A program made the position numbers and the translations under genes. Positions 19,298 to 29,177 of a stretch of 64,000 bases of DNA are shown here, piece after piece; positions within the stretch are counted from its first letter, which is position 1; each line of letters starts with the position of its first letter. Under the pieces are notes generated by a model. That model saw nothing but the letters and a program-made list of their open reading frames with translations, searched no databases and had not been told where the DNA came from. Origin of the DNA: CAWGAJ01 sp963820545 (GTDB lineage: Bacteria; Planctomycetota; Planctomycetia; Pirellulales; Thermoguttaceae); contig CAWGAJ010000001.1 in the NCBI GenBank assembly GCA_963820545.1, positions 2,666,001-2,730,000 of the forward strand. Direction: 5' to 3'.

Positions 19298-21702
19298 CTA
19301 TTTGGAAGGCGGCGGCGTACTGGGGAGTTCTGACAGGCTGGCGCGGTAGGTATTCAACCAATCTTCAATCTGCTTGGCCAGTGTTGGCTGTTCTTTGGCT
19401 CGCGCAAGTTCCAAAGCCTTCTCGGCGGTGGCGATGGCCTCGCTTGACTGGCGTGTCTTAACATAAGCCAATGCCAAATTCGCATAGGCTTCGGCATAGT
19501 CGGGTTTGATCCGCAGGGCTTGTCGAAAACGTTCGATTGCCTCCGGCAGCCGACCTGTTTGTGCCAGCGCGATCCCCAGTTCGTTATAAACTTCATAGTA
19601 ATCGGGTTTGATGCGCAGGGCTTGCTCGAAATTCTCGATTGCTTCTTGCAGCCGGCCGACATTGGCCAGGGCGCTGCCCAGGTTCAAGTGCGCCTCGGGA
19701 TAAGGGGCTTTGATCTGCAAGGCTTGCTTGTAATATTCAATGGCTTCGGGCACTCGGCCTGTATTAACCAGGATGATGCCCAGGTTATTGTGGGCCTCGG
19801 CGTCGTTGGGTTTCAATTTCAGGGCCCGTTTGTATTCTTCGATTGCTTCCGATTGTCGGCCGGCTTTGCCCAGGGCAACAGCCAGGTTGATGTGGATATC
19901 AGGATCGTTGGGTTTCAGGCGTAGGGCCTGGTTATAAAATTCGATTGCCTCCGGCTGTCGGTCAGTTTTGCCTAGGGCAATAGCCATGTTGATGTGAATA
20001 TAAGGATCGTTGGGTTTCAGGCGCAGGGCCCGTTTATAATATTCGATCGCCTCTGGGAACCGACCTGAATCCGCCAGAGCAATGCCCAGGTCAAAATTGG
20101 CCTTAATGTAATCGGGTTGAATGCGCAGGGCTTGCTCGTAATATTTGATCGCCTCTTGTAACCGGCCGATTTTGGCCAGGGTGAGGCCCATGTTGTAGTA
20201 GACCTTATGGTAATTGGGTTCGATGCGCATGGCTTGCTGGTAATGTTCGATTGCCTCAGACACGCGGTCCGCTTTGGCCAGGGCGATCCCCAGGTTGTTG
20301 TGGGCCAACCAACAGCTTGGATTTTTATCCAGCGTTGCCTGATAGAGTGTGAAATCGTCACGATAAAGTCCACTTTGCCGCCATGTCAGCAGCGTGAGCG
20401 CACCCACTACGACCACAGCCACGGCACTAGTCGCCCAACGGGCCGGCCCCTGCACACGCTCACGCCAATAGCCCCAGCCCGCCGCCGCCAAGACAATCAC
20501 CCCGATAAGTGCAAGGTGCTGATAGTGGTCTGCCACCAGCGAGTGCTGCATGAAGCCTACATCCACAAAGCCCAGCACTGGTATCAAGGACACGCAGAAA
20601 AATCCCCAGGCAAATAAAAACGGCCGACTCCAGCCCCGACGATACCGCCACAGCACCGCCGTAACCATCACGGCTGCCAGCAGCGGCAGCCACCAGAGCG
20701 GATTGTCGGCCTGGATGTTCCACTGCGGATAGACAAAAACCAGACTGAGCGGCAAAAGCGCCTTGTAAAGGTAAAACCATACCACGCCGCCGGCGCCCAA
20801 CAGGCGCTGGGCAAAACTGGCAATCCGGATCTCATTTCCCGCACCGTGTGTTTGAAACCACACGTTTACGCCCGCCAACACCACGGCCACCAGGAAAAAA
20901 GGCGCGGTCCGCAGCAGGTCCCATCGAGAGACAGAAGGGGACAGTCCCATTTTCGCTGGGGCGAAAATTGGGACAGTCCCCGTGCGCCGCCACCAGATGA
21001 TTCCCAAAAGCAGCAATGGCAAGACCGCCACCGAGCCCTTGCTGAGCATCGCCAACACGAAGGCCGCCAGGCTCAGCCAGTACCAGCGGCCTATAAGCAG
21101 CCCTCTCACTCCGTGTGCGGGATCGGCACACGGACTGTGCCTGCTACGTTGGGCGTTATCGCTACAATTCAACGAGAATTGCCTTAAATAGCACAGGATC
21201 GACATCAGGAAAAACAGCATTGCCATTAAGTTTTTCCGCTGGGCAATCCACGCCACCGATTCCACGTTCACCGGGTGCACGGCGAAGATCATGGCGGCAA
21301 AGAAGGCTCCCGGTATGGACAACTTCCGCAAGATGATCCAAATCAGCAATGAATCGATAATGTGCAAGATCAGGTTGGTCGCGCGATAGCCGGTGGAATT
21401 CATGCCCCACAGGCGCCACTCGATCCAGAGCGTGGTATTGGTAACCGGCCAGTAGTCGAGGACTTCAGTGGTGCACCAAAATCGGTACAGGCCGTCAGCG
21501 GCCTCAATAAGGCTGTTGTCCGTCAGAAGCATGTCATCGTCGAGGATGAAATTGCCGCTTAGTGAGGGGAGGTAACCAAGGGAGGCGGCTATGACAATTA
21601 TCACTACTCCCCCCAATGCGCCAGCCGCAGCGCCGAGAAAACAGGGGTTCCCAGCCGGTCCTCGTGAGCATGATTAGGGGAAGATTTCGTGCGCTTGGGC
21701 AT
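19298..21702 (-). pseudogene. TMTC-like GT-C membrane protein with TPR tail, copy 5, frameshifted near 21627
   Basis: Seen: the long frame begins within the first helix (GGVVIIVIAASLGYLPSL). In another frame the ATG at 21702 gives MPKRTKSSPNHAHEDRLGTPVFSALRLA, which matches the N-termini of copies 2-4; restoring one base at about 21622-21632 joins them. Acidic motif GNFILDDDMLLTDN, membrane domain with both insertions, about eleven TPRs, and a short Pro/Ser end (ELPSTPPPSK). This is the first gene of the array in transcription order. Confidence 0.75.
20937..20981. repeat. Palindromic GGGGACAGTCCC element inserted in frame in TMTC copy 5
   Basis: Identical to the 45-nt element at 13367-13411, in a long block nearly identical to copy 2. 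It was therefore probably inherited by duplication or conversion rather than by a separate insertion. Confidence 0.85.
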
Positions 21703-21855
21703 GAGCGGTCTATTGAACATGAAGTAGGCGAGGTCGATCAGGCGCCCGCCGATAGAATTATTTTAGCTTCTTTCTGCGGAGGTTTAAAGAGTTTGCCATC
21801 CGAGTCCTTGCCGGATTAGCAACCACAGCGCTTAAGATAGCAACTAAAGCGCAGG

Positions 21856-24800
21856 TTATTCCTGCCCGAGCAAGGCAAAAAGGTTGTCACGGACTTCTCT
21901 TTCGGAGAGCTGATTTTCCCAAGATTTCAGGGCATCTTCCACGTCTTCTGAAAACGCCGATCCGATCACGCTATTCAGGCCGGAGTTGCGAGAGAGATCC
22001 TGAGACCTGCCGCTGGTCAGCTCTTTCTGGAGACCGGGAGAATGGTCTAGAGCGTTGGGGGACCAATATCCGAGATCGGCAATGCGGTCCAGCCACCACG
22101 AGTTATCCTGAATGCGATTATCGTGAAAAACGCTTTTAACCGCCGGGGCAGGCAGAGCGGCAAATAAGCCGGAGAGCAAGTTTCCTTGATAACTCGAAGC
22201 AGTGATCTCATTCGACTGCGCCGAGGACGATACATTTTGCAGATTGGCGCGCCAGTATGTATCGAGGGCATATAATACATCTCTCGCCGAAAGCGGGAAA
22301 ACTGCCGGTGTCGCATAATCCTCGTTCAGGCCGGGCAAAGAATCCGTAGAGAGGCTCAATCGCTGTGGCGCCGCGTTCGCTACGCTTACCTTGAAAGACT
22401 TGGAGCTTGAATAAGCGCCGTCGCTGACAGTTACATTCACGGTAAATTCGCCGGTATAGCCTTTGGCTGGATCGATAATCAATTGATTGCCCGACACCCG
22501 CAGGGACGCGCTGCCGCTGGAAAGGGAAATCTGCGCGGCGCTTGAGCATCGTGCAGCAAGTGCGGATTAGCATAGTAGGAGGAATTGAATGTATAGACCA
22601 GCGTGCTGGCCGTGATACTTCCGCCCCAGCGATATAAAGCGCCGTTAGGCAGAATGAAATAAGTCTTTCCCGACGCGCTGCCCAGATACTTTTCACCCGC
22701 CCTGCGCAAGTTCGTCCAGTAACCGCCCGCCATCTGATTAAGCCCCAACTGCTGATCGAGTTCGTAGGCCTTTTTCGCCAAAGGATCCGCAGTAGTGGCG
22801 GTAATGGTGTAAGTTAAAGGATCGCCGTCGGCGTCGCTCGCCGCCAAGGGAATGGCGATCTTGCCGGCGTCGGCGGACATGGTCTGATTGGCAATCGTTT
22901 GGAGTACCGGCGCCGAATTAGTCACCGCTACTTTGAAGGAATTGCTCGCCGTACTGGTCCCATCACTGACGCTAAGTCCCACGTAGAACTCGCCGATATA
23001 GCCTTTGGCCGGAGTGATGATCAATTGATTGCCCGATATGCGTAGCGATACGGCGCTGCTGGGAGCGGTGGCGGAGTAGGTCAGCCGATCGCCGTCAACA
23101 TCGCTGGCCGGAATGGTAATCGTCAATGTGCCGGCGCGATAGGACATGGTTTGATTGGCGATGGTTTGCAACGTCGGCGGCGTATTCACCCTATTTAAGG
23201 AGAGTTGATAACTGCCGGTAAGAGATGCATCGTAAGCGGCCGCCTTGAGGTAATACGTGCCGCTGGTCGGCGCCGTCCACTTAATGTAAGAGGACAGATC
23301 ATTGGACGCCGCGTCGTCGTTATAAGCCAGTTGTTTTACCCCGTTGGTGTCGTAGAGCGTCAATACCGAGTCGCGCAGCCCCGCCAATTTCGTGGCAATT
23401 ATATACTGTTTTCCGGCCACGGCCTGGAATTTGAACCAATCCACGTCGCCGCCGATTTCGATTAACCCGGCGGTGATGCTGTTCAAGCCGATCAATGTGG
23501 CGGCGGCGGGGCTGTTGCCGTGATCATCCCGCGCCACGATCATCATTGTTGACGAACACGCCGTGCTCCATTGATTATTGTTATTCACCGCCCGGGCGAA
23601 GTAACGATAATTCCCCGTCGCCATGCCCGTGGTGGAAATTGTCAATTCCGCCGTGCCATTGACGATTGTGGTGTCGGAACCCGCGGATAAATCGCCGCTA
23701 TCCAGCACGCCGTTGCCGTTAGTGTCGCGGTAAAAATAGACGGCCGAGACGCCTCCCGCGGCTCCTTGAGCGACCAGCGTCGCCGTCGCGCCCTGAACGA
23801 CCGTTGAAGGATTGATATTGAGTGATCCTAGAACCGGCCCTGAAGGCGTGCTCGCGCCCAGCAGTTGCAAGGTGTTATAAGCATTCAGACGTCCGCCGCT
23901 GGCCACTTTTCCCGTGAGCGAGCTGATCCGATCGACGCCCTGGAGGAGGGCATTGCGGACCTCGGCGACCGTGGCGTTGGGCTTATATGCCCAGGCCAAA
24001 GCCGCCGCGCCCGATACATGCGGCGTGGCCATGCTCGTCCCGGTATAGGCGCCATAACGGTTGTTCGGCAGCGTGCTGTAGATGCTCACGCCCGGCGCAG
24101 CCAAATCGACCGTTGCGGCGCCGTAGCAACTGAAACCTGCCAACTGGTCGTTCTGATCGCTGGCCGCCACGGAAATGACGTTCGGAGAATTGTAGTTGGC
24201 CGGGTATTGGGCCGTCGTGTCGTTATTTGCAGCGCTGTTTCCCGCCGCCGCCACGAATAAAATGTTGGAATTGTTGCTGGCTTGGATGGCCGCATCCAGC
24301 GCGGAACTATATCCGCCGCCGCCCCAGCTATTATTCAAAACCTGCACATTCACGTTGTAGCGGGATTTCATCATCGTGGCGTAGTTGATGGCCCGAACGG
24401 CATCGGAAACATATCCCGAGCCGTTGCTGTCCAAAAACTTCAAGGCCATAAGCGACGTGGTCCAATTTACCCCCGCCACGCCCAGGCTGTTGTTGCCCAC
24501 GGCGGCGATGGTGCCCGACACATGCGTGCCGTGGCCGTTGTCGTCCATTACATTTCCCGTGTTGGCCACGAAATTGAAGCCGTGCACGTCATCGATAAAG
24601 CCGTCGTGATCGTCGTCGATGCCGTTGCCGGGTATTTCGCCGGGATTGGTCCAGATGTTGGCGGCCAAATCAGAATGATTGTAATCGATGCCCGTATCGA
24701 CCACGCCCACCACCACGCTCCGGCTGCCCGTGGTCAAATTCCAGGCTGCCGAAGCATTTATCTTGTTCATGCCGTAAAGTTGGCTCATGCCCGGATCGTT

Positions 24801-25376
24801 TGGCGTTGTCTCCAGCCAGCGGAGCGAGTCTTGCTCAAAACCGGCGATATTCACGTTGTTTGCCAGCCAGTTTGTCACGGCGTCGGCGGAGATGCCGGTA
24901 CTGCGCACCAGCGCCTGGCCTACCAGGCCCAATCCGCGCAACACTTGGAACTCGATGCCGCCGCCCACCAGTAAGCTGGTGACTTCGCCCACCGACGTCA
25001 TGCCGCTCAGGGTTTGGGTGTTGAACTGGACGATCCAGTCGTAAGTGTTGGTTTGCGCCGTTGCATCGGCTTGGCTGTCGGAACTTAGAGCCGAGCCGCT
25101 TTCCGCGGACAATGTTGCCGCGCCTGCATGTTGAAGCGTGCCGGCGCTTTCGTAATCGGCGAACCAACCAGGATCGACATAAGAAACGAACCCGTCGGCG
25201 CTCATCAAGGCTCGACTTTCCAAGGGCTCGATTTGTAGCAGCCGACGGCGGATATGCCGATCACGCCGCAGGGAAAGCGCCCGGGATCGGCGGCCGGGAA
25301 TAGATGATCGAAAAAGTTTTTCGGCAATCAGTGAACAATAACACCACAATCCGGACTCAATGCCAGCGCCTTGCAT
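21856..25376 (-). pseudogene. Secreted S8 (subtilisin-like) peptidase with PPC and cadherin-like repeats, frameshifted near 22538
   Basis: Seen: an N-terminal basic stretch and RRRLLQIEPLESRALMSA, the PLE-x-R motif common at the start of planctomycete exported proteins; an inhibitor-like region; and the S8 triad Asp227 (VVDTGIDYNHSD), His282 (NGHGTHVSG) and Ser448 (GTSMATPHVSG), with oxyanion Asn380. Then a pre-peptidase C-terminal domain (GGDVDWFKF..YYLKAAAYD), two or three cadherin-like repeats (LQTIANQTM..ADSDGDPLTYT type) and a helical tail. Restoring one G at about 22533-22541 joins HLLHDAQAP to AQISLSSGSASLRVSGNQLII, total about 1170 residues. Expected outside the cytoplasm. Confidence 0.85.
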
Positions 25377-25936
25377 GATGGAAACCGTAATTTGATAAGC
25401 CTCACAAAGCCGTGCGCCATTGTCACGCCGTGGTAGAATAACCGCGGCGGCAAATTAATTCAAGCACTAGCTTTGCTTTTCTTTGACGAGAAGTACGAAA
25501 AGCTTCTAACTCTAAAAGTCTGTGTCATAAACGCAGGAGGGTCAAACGGAAATTTTTCCGGCAAGAATGTGGGATTGGCACTGAAGCTCTTGCTATGCGG
25601 CAACCAACGCTAGCAGTGCAATCGTCGCCGGAAAACCGGCATAATTACTGCAACAAGTTCCCTGATGTGGTGCTGTGGCTACGCGGCAGGTTGCCAAGCG
25701 GTTCGACCCGCTGCTGCCTAATTTCCACGCTGTTGATTTTCCGCATCAACACCAGAAGCCCTTGCGTAACGCAAAAATAATTGCCGGTATCCCTCCAAGC
25801 AAATATCAATAAGAGGTTTTGATCGCTTTGGTCAAGCTGCCATTACTCTCTCGCCGGAGTTATATCGGGCAAGATGCGCAAGCGGCGTAGAACTGGAAAA
25901 GCAGCGACTATCCTATTCTCGCTGGAAAATAATACT
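25377..25936. other. Intergenic region upstream of the arsenic operon
   Basis: About 560 bases. Open frames here (for example 25595-25780) show no family character. I see no RNA gene or clear repeat. It separates the minus-strand peptidase promoter from the ars promoter. Confidence 0.4.
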
Positions 25937-25972
25937 TGACGATCTTTGTACATTTGGCTAAATTTACAAATG
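25937..25972 (+). promoter_or_regulatory. Promoter and ArsR-type operator of the arsenic operon
   Basis: TTGACG (25937-25942) and TAAATT (25959-25964) are 16 bases apart and resemble -35 and -10 boxes. The inverted repeat CATTTG-N10-CAAATG (25951-25972) overlaps the -10 box, 35 bases before arsR. This is the position expected for autorepression by ArsR. The site assignment is inference from symmetry and location. Confidence 0.65.
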
Positions 25973-26007
25973 TTTTAGATCGATTGCATTTAGGGATACG
26001 TAATACA

Positions 26008-26330
26008 ATGGATGCAAAAACCCAGGCTAAATACGAGGCCCGCGCCGGATCATCAAGGCCATGGCCCATCCCGCGCACTTGTTTATCGTGGACGAGTTGG
26101 CCCGGCGCGGCCCGCGCTGCGTGTGCGAACTGACTAAAATGATCGGCACCGATATCTCTACGGTTTCCCGGCATTTGTCGATGCTTAAGCAAGCGGGCAT
26201 CATCGAGGATCAAAAACGCGGCTCCCAGGTTTATTATAAACTCCGCGTGCGCTGCGTTTTGGATTTCTTCCAGTGCGTGGAATCGGTAATGGAGTGCAAT
26301 GCTCAGGAGTATAGAAGAGTGTGCAAGTGA
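26008..26330 (+). pseudogene. arsR: ArsR-family arsenic-sensing repressor, frameshifted near 26046
   Basis: Seen: MDAKTQAKYEARA in one frame, then IIKAMAHPAHLFIVDELARRGPRCVCELTKMIGTDISTVSRHLSMLKQAGIIEDQKRGSQVYYKL in the next. One base missing near 26043-26050 explains the break. Known: a winged-helix metal-sensing repressor in which the CVCEL cysteines before the recognition helix bind As(III) or Sb(III) and release DNA. The extra C-terminal cysteines (CNAQEYRRVCK) could take part. First gene of the operon and likely its autoregulator. About 107 residues when repaired. Confidence 0.85.
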
Positions 26331-26399
26331 AGGATGGAATCGGCCGGGGGCCTTTTGAGAGTGTCAGCTTTAACGATTTCGCCAAGGAGTAAATAACTG

Positions 26400-27488
26400 A
26401 TGAGTGACGGTATTGCCGCGCGGCTTTCATTGCTCGATCGTTACCTGACGATTTGGATATTTTTGGCCATGGCCGGCGGAGTCGGGCTTGGTTACATGGT
26501 TCCGGGCATCGAGGGGCTTATCGACCGCTTTCAAATTGGCACAACCAACATTCCCATCGCCGTGGGCCTGATCCTCATGATGTATCCGCCCCTGGCGAAG
26601 GTGAAATATGAAGAACTGGGAGATGTCTTCCTGGACTGGAAGGTACTGGGACTATCGCTTGTGCAGAATTGGATTATCGGGCCGGTTCTGATGTTCATCC
26701 TGGCCATTCTTTTCTTTGGCTTCCTGTTTCCGTTGCTTGGATCGTCCGAACCGAAGTACGCAGAGTACATGGTTGGCCTGATCCTGATCGGGCTGGCCCG
26801 TTGCATTGCCATGGTCATCGTTTGGAATGAGCTTGCAAAAGGCAACACAGAGTACTGCGCGGGTCTCGTCGCATTCAATAGCATCTTCCAGGTTGTCTTC
26901 TACAGCCTATATGCATGGGTCTTCATTACCATCTTGCCGCCGTTATTTGGCTTAAGCGGCAGCGTTGTTGAGGTAAGCATGCGGCAGATCGCCGAGAGTG
27001 TATTTATCTATCTTGGTATCCCGTTCCTTGCCGGATTGTTCACACGGCTCGTCCTGATCAAGTTGAAGGGCAAGCAATGGTACGATAACAAGTTCATTCC
27101 CAAAATCAGTCCAATCACTCTGGTCGCACTGCTGTTCACGATTCTGGTGATGTTCAGCCTTAAGGGTGGATTGATTGTGAAGATCCCTCTGGACGTGTTG
27201 GCAATCGCCATACCGCTGCTGATCTACTTCGTCGTAATGTTTTTGGTGAGCTTCTGGTTAAGCAAGAAGGCCGGGGCGAATTATTCTAAGTCAGCAACGC
27301 TATCGTTCACGGCAGCCAGCAACAACTTTGAACTGGCGATTGCCGTGGCAGTGGCGGTATTTGGAATCAAATCGGGAGTAGCCTTCGCGACGGTGATCGG
27401 CCCGCTGGTAGAAGTGCCCGTGCTCATCAGTTTGGTCAACGTGGCATTGTATTTCCAACGCCGCTACTTCGCTGTGCGCTCGCTATAG
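26400..27488 (+). CDS. acr3: ACR3-family arsenite efflux permease
   Basis: 362 residues with ten predicted membrane helices. Seen: LIGLARCIAMVIVWNELAKGNTEYCAG, the ACR3 signature whose Cys in helix 4 is needed for As(III) transport, and the later conserved GPLVEVPVLISLV with the helix-9 glutamate. Start ATG at 26400 follows CAAGGAGTAAATAACTG. Exports arsenite (possibly antimonite) across the inner membrane using the proton gradient. Located 69 bases after arsR and 8 bases before the GcvH gene, so clearly in the operon. Confidence 0.95.
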   Translation: MSDGIAARLSLLDRYLTIWIFLAMAGGVGLGYMVPGIEGLIDRFQIGTTNIPIAVGLILMMYPPLAKVKYEELGDVFLDWKVLGLSLVQNWIIGPVLMFILAILFFGFLFPLLGSSEPKYAEYMVGLILIGLARCIAMVIVWNELAKGNTEYCAGLVAFNSIFQVVFYSLYAWVFITILPPLFGLSGSVVEVSMRQIAESVFIYLGIPFLAGLFTRLVLIKLKGKQWYDNKFIPKISPITLVALLFTILVMFSLKGGLIVKIPLDVLAIAIPLLIYFVVMFLVSFWLSKKAGANYSKSATLSFTAASNNFELAIAVAVAVFGIKSGVAFATVIGPLVEVPVLISLVNVALYFQRRYFAVRSL

Positions 27489-27496
27489 GAGGACCT

Positions 27497-27949
27497 ATGC
27501 CGGAATACCTTGAGACAACCGTAGATAAGTTTATTTTCCGCGTGGCCGCAGATCGCCTCTACAGTTCCGACGGCATTTGGGTCCAGGAGGCCGGTGAAGG
27601 CGGTCGTGTGCGCGTCGGACTGAGCGATTATCTCCAACAGCACGTCGGCGACGTAGCTTTCGTTCACGTCAAAGTGCCCGGGACCAGGCTTACGGTCGGA
27701 GACTCATTCGCCGAACTGGAGACGATCAAGGCCAATTTGGACCTTTACGCGCCTATAAACGGTACTCTCTTCGAGATCAACAAGTCGCTCGATCTTAATC
27801 CGGAGATCATCAATCAAGATCCTTACGGCAAGGGTTGGGTGGCAGTAATTGAAGCTGTTAATTGGCAAGCAGACAATGTGAAGCTGCTCGATCCGCACGG
27901 GTATCTCTCGGCAATGCGAGCGCAGGCTGAAGAGGAGTTGAATAAGTAA
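27497..27949 (+). CDS. Orphan GcvH-like lipoyl carrier protein in arsenic operon
   Basis: 150 residues, strong AGGAGG before the ATG. Seen: a GcvH fold pattern with DGIWVQEAGEGGRVRVGLSDYLQQHVGDVAFVHV and the lipoylation region ETIKANLDLYAPINGTLFEIN, with the acceptor lysine present; the C-terminus is LLDPHGYLSAMRAQAEEE. Known: GcvH carries lipoate for glycine cleavage, and GcvH-like proteins also serve sulfur-oxidation systems. No glycine-cleavage genes are nearby. Its stop overlaps the next start (TAATG), so it is translated with the OsmC protein. Inference: a dithiol carrier in arsenic or sulfur redox chemistry. Confidence 0.8.
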   Translation: MPEYLETTVDKFIFRVAADRLYSSDGIWVQEAGEGGRVRVGLSDYLQQHVGDVAFVHVKVPGTRLTVGDSFAELETIKANLDLYAPINGTLFEINKSLDLNPEIINQDPYGKGWVAVIEAVNWQADNVKLLDPHGYLSAMRAQAEEELNK

Positions 27950-28401
27950 TGAGCCGAACCGCAACCTATCACACCACTGTCCGTTGGCAAGGTGGGCACT
28001 GGGGCCATCTCGTCATGGGAAACGGGCCGGAATATGATTTTTCCGCTCCCCCAGACGCCCACGGACATGCCGGCGTTTTCACGCCGGAAGACGCCTTTGT
28101 TGCCGCGGCGAACACCTGCGTGATGATGATGTTTATCTGGGCCACCGAGCGGTTCAAGCTCAAGCTGCTCTCCTACGAGTGCCGCACGGAGGGCACCAAA
28201 CTGATCGAACTCGATCGCACGGAAATCTTCAGCCGTTTGCTCTTTCGCCCGGTAATCCGCGTGGCGGCCAGTGGCGAATCCTACGAAGTGATCGAAGCCA
28301 AGGTGCGACGCGCACTCCAGGCCGCGCAAAAGTACAGCCTGGTGGCCAACTCCGTGAAGTCGGAAATTGTCATTGATCCGGAGGTAACAGTCGAGCAATA
28401 A
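27949..28401 (+). CDS. OsmC-family peroxiredoxin-like protein
   Basis: 150 residues. Seen: YHTTVRWQGG, FTPEDAFVAAANTCVMMMFIWATERFKLKLLSYECRTEGT and the C-terminal KYSLVANSVKSEIVI. Known: OsmC/Ohr proteins reduce organic hydroperoxides with two cysteines, one in the long helix (here ANTC) and one in the following strand (here YEC). Both are present, though the usual C-terminal YCPVS-type motif is altered (KYSLVANS). It overlaps the GcvH stop codon by one base. A partnership with the lipoyl carrier is plausible, since some Ohr proteins use lipoylated proteins as reductant; that is inference. Confidence 0.85.
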   Translation: MSRTATYHTTVRWQGGHWGHLVMGNGPEYDFSAPPDAHGHAGVFTPEDAFVAAANTCVMMMFIWATERFKLKLLSYECRTEGTKLIELDRTEIFSRLLFRPVIRVAASGESYEVIEAKVRRALQAAQKYSLVANSVKSEIVIDPEVTVEQ

Positions 28402-28481
28402 CGTAAAACAGGCACATGCGAGCAACAGAAGTTTGAGAAGTTTATAGGCATGGGATTAATTCACTATTGGAGGAAATCAAC

Positions 28482-28727
28482 ATGATTATTCAAGTTCTTG
28501 GAACCGGGTGCTCCCGCTGCAAGACGCTTTTTGAGACCGTAAACCAGGCCGTGCGCGAAACGGGCGTCGACGCCCAGGTCGAGAAAGTGGAAGATATCCA
28601 GAAAATCATGGACTACGAGATTCTAATGACGCCGGGGTTGGTGATCGACGGTTATGTCAAGGTCGCCGGGCGCGTGCCGAACCTGGAAGAAGTCAAGCGG
28701 CTTGTCCTTGCCGCAAAAGGCGACTGA
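28482..28727 (+). CDS. Small thioredoxin-fold protein (TM0996/MTH895 type)
   Basis: 81 residues with ATG at 28482 preceded by GGAGGAAATCAAC. Seen: MIIQVLGTGCSRCKTLFETV with a CxxC (CSRC) after the first strand, and the cis-proline loop MTPGLVIDGYVKVAGRVPNLEEVKRL. Known: this short thioredoxin-like family is frequent in arsenic operons and beside permeases. Probably a cytoplasmic disulfide reductase for other proteins of this operon. An in-frame ATG at 28467 exists but lacks a ribosome-binding site. Confidence 0.9.
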   Translation: MIIQVLGTGCSRCKTLFETVNQAVRETGVDAQVEKVEDIQKIMDYEILMTPGLVIDGYVKVAGRVPNLEEVKRLVLAAKGD

Positions 28728-28753
28728 TAAGCAAATGAAAAGAGGGCTGTTCG

Positions 28754-29167
28754 ATGGCATACAATCGTCACACGGAACAAGTGTTGGTGATTCCTTGCAG
28801 CGGGATCGGCAAGGTGCATGGTTTGATTAGTCGCGAGGCGGTCTATCAGGTCACCGATACCTTGATGCCGGGCCAGGTGGATACGGTTTGTCTGGCATTG
28901 TTAGTCACGGGCGATCCCCAGACGCTTCGCAAGGTGCAAGAGCACCCGTGTATTACCGTGGACGGCTGCCCCAAGCTATGTGCCCGGAAGAACGTGGAAC
29001 TGTCGGGCGGGAAGGTCGCTGCTGCGGTGCACGTCTACGACACCCTGAAACGCCATCGCGGCGAGCAGTTTGGCTCTCCCACCGCACTCAGCGAAGAGGG
29101 CTGGTCCGTAGTGGCTGAGATTGCGGCCGATGTCGCCCAATCCGCCCAGCGCGTTGCTAGAGAGTAA
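28754..29167 (+). CDS. DGC-domain putative zinc-binding protein, first copy
   Basis: 137 residues, cytoplasmic. Seen: VLVIPCSGIGKVHGLISREAVYQV, cysteine in TVCLALLVTGDP, then the signature VDGCPKLCARKNVELSGGKVAAAVHVYDTL. Known: the DGC domain (named after the Asp-Gly-Cys motif) is a predicted zinc-binding family with four conserved cysteines; its function is not established. Within an As(III) operon the cysteines may bind the metalloid instead. A paralogue follows 10 bases downstream. Confidence 0.85.
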   Translation: MAYNRHTEQVLVIPCSGIGKVHGLISREAVYQVTDTLMPGQVDTVCLALLVTGDPQTLRKVQEHPCITVDGCPKLCARKNVELSGGKVAAAVHVYDTLKRHRGEQFGSPTALSEEGWSVVAEIAADVAQSAQRVARE

Positions 29168-29177
29168 AGGAAAAATC

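Noticed and set aside
19298..21616. GTG/TTG start inside the first helix of TMTC copy 5
   Set aside because: The paralogues begin about 30 residues earlier, and a matching N-terminus (MPKRTKSSPNHAHE) is present in another frame just upstream.
25595..25780. 61-codon plus-strand frame upstream of arsR
   Set aside because: No ribosome-binding site or family character. Reads as random GC-rich sequence.
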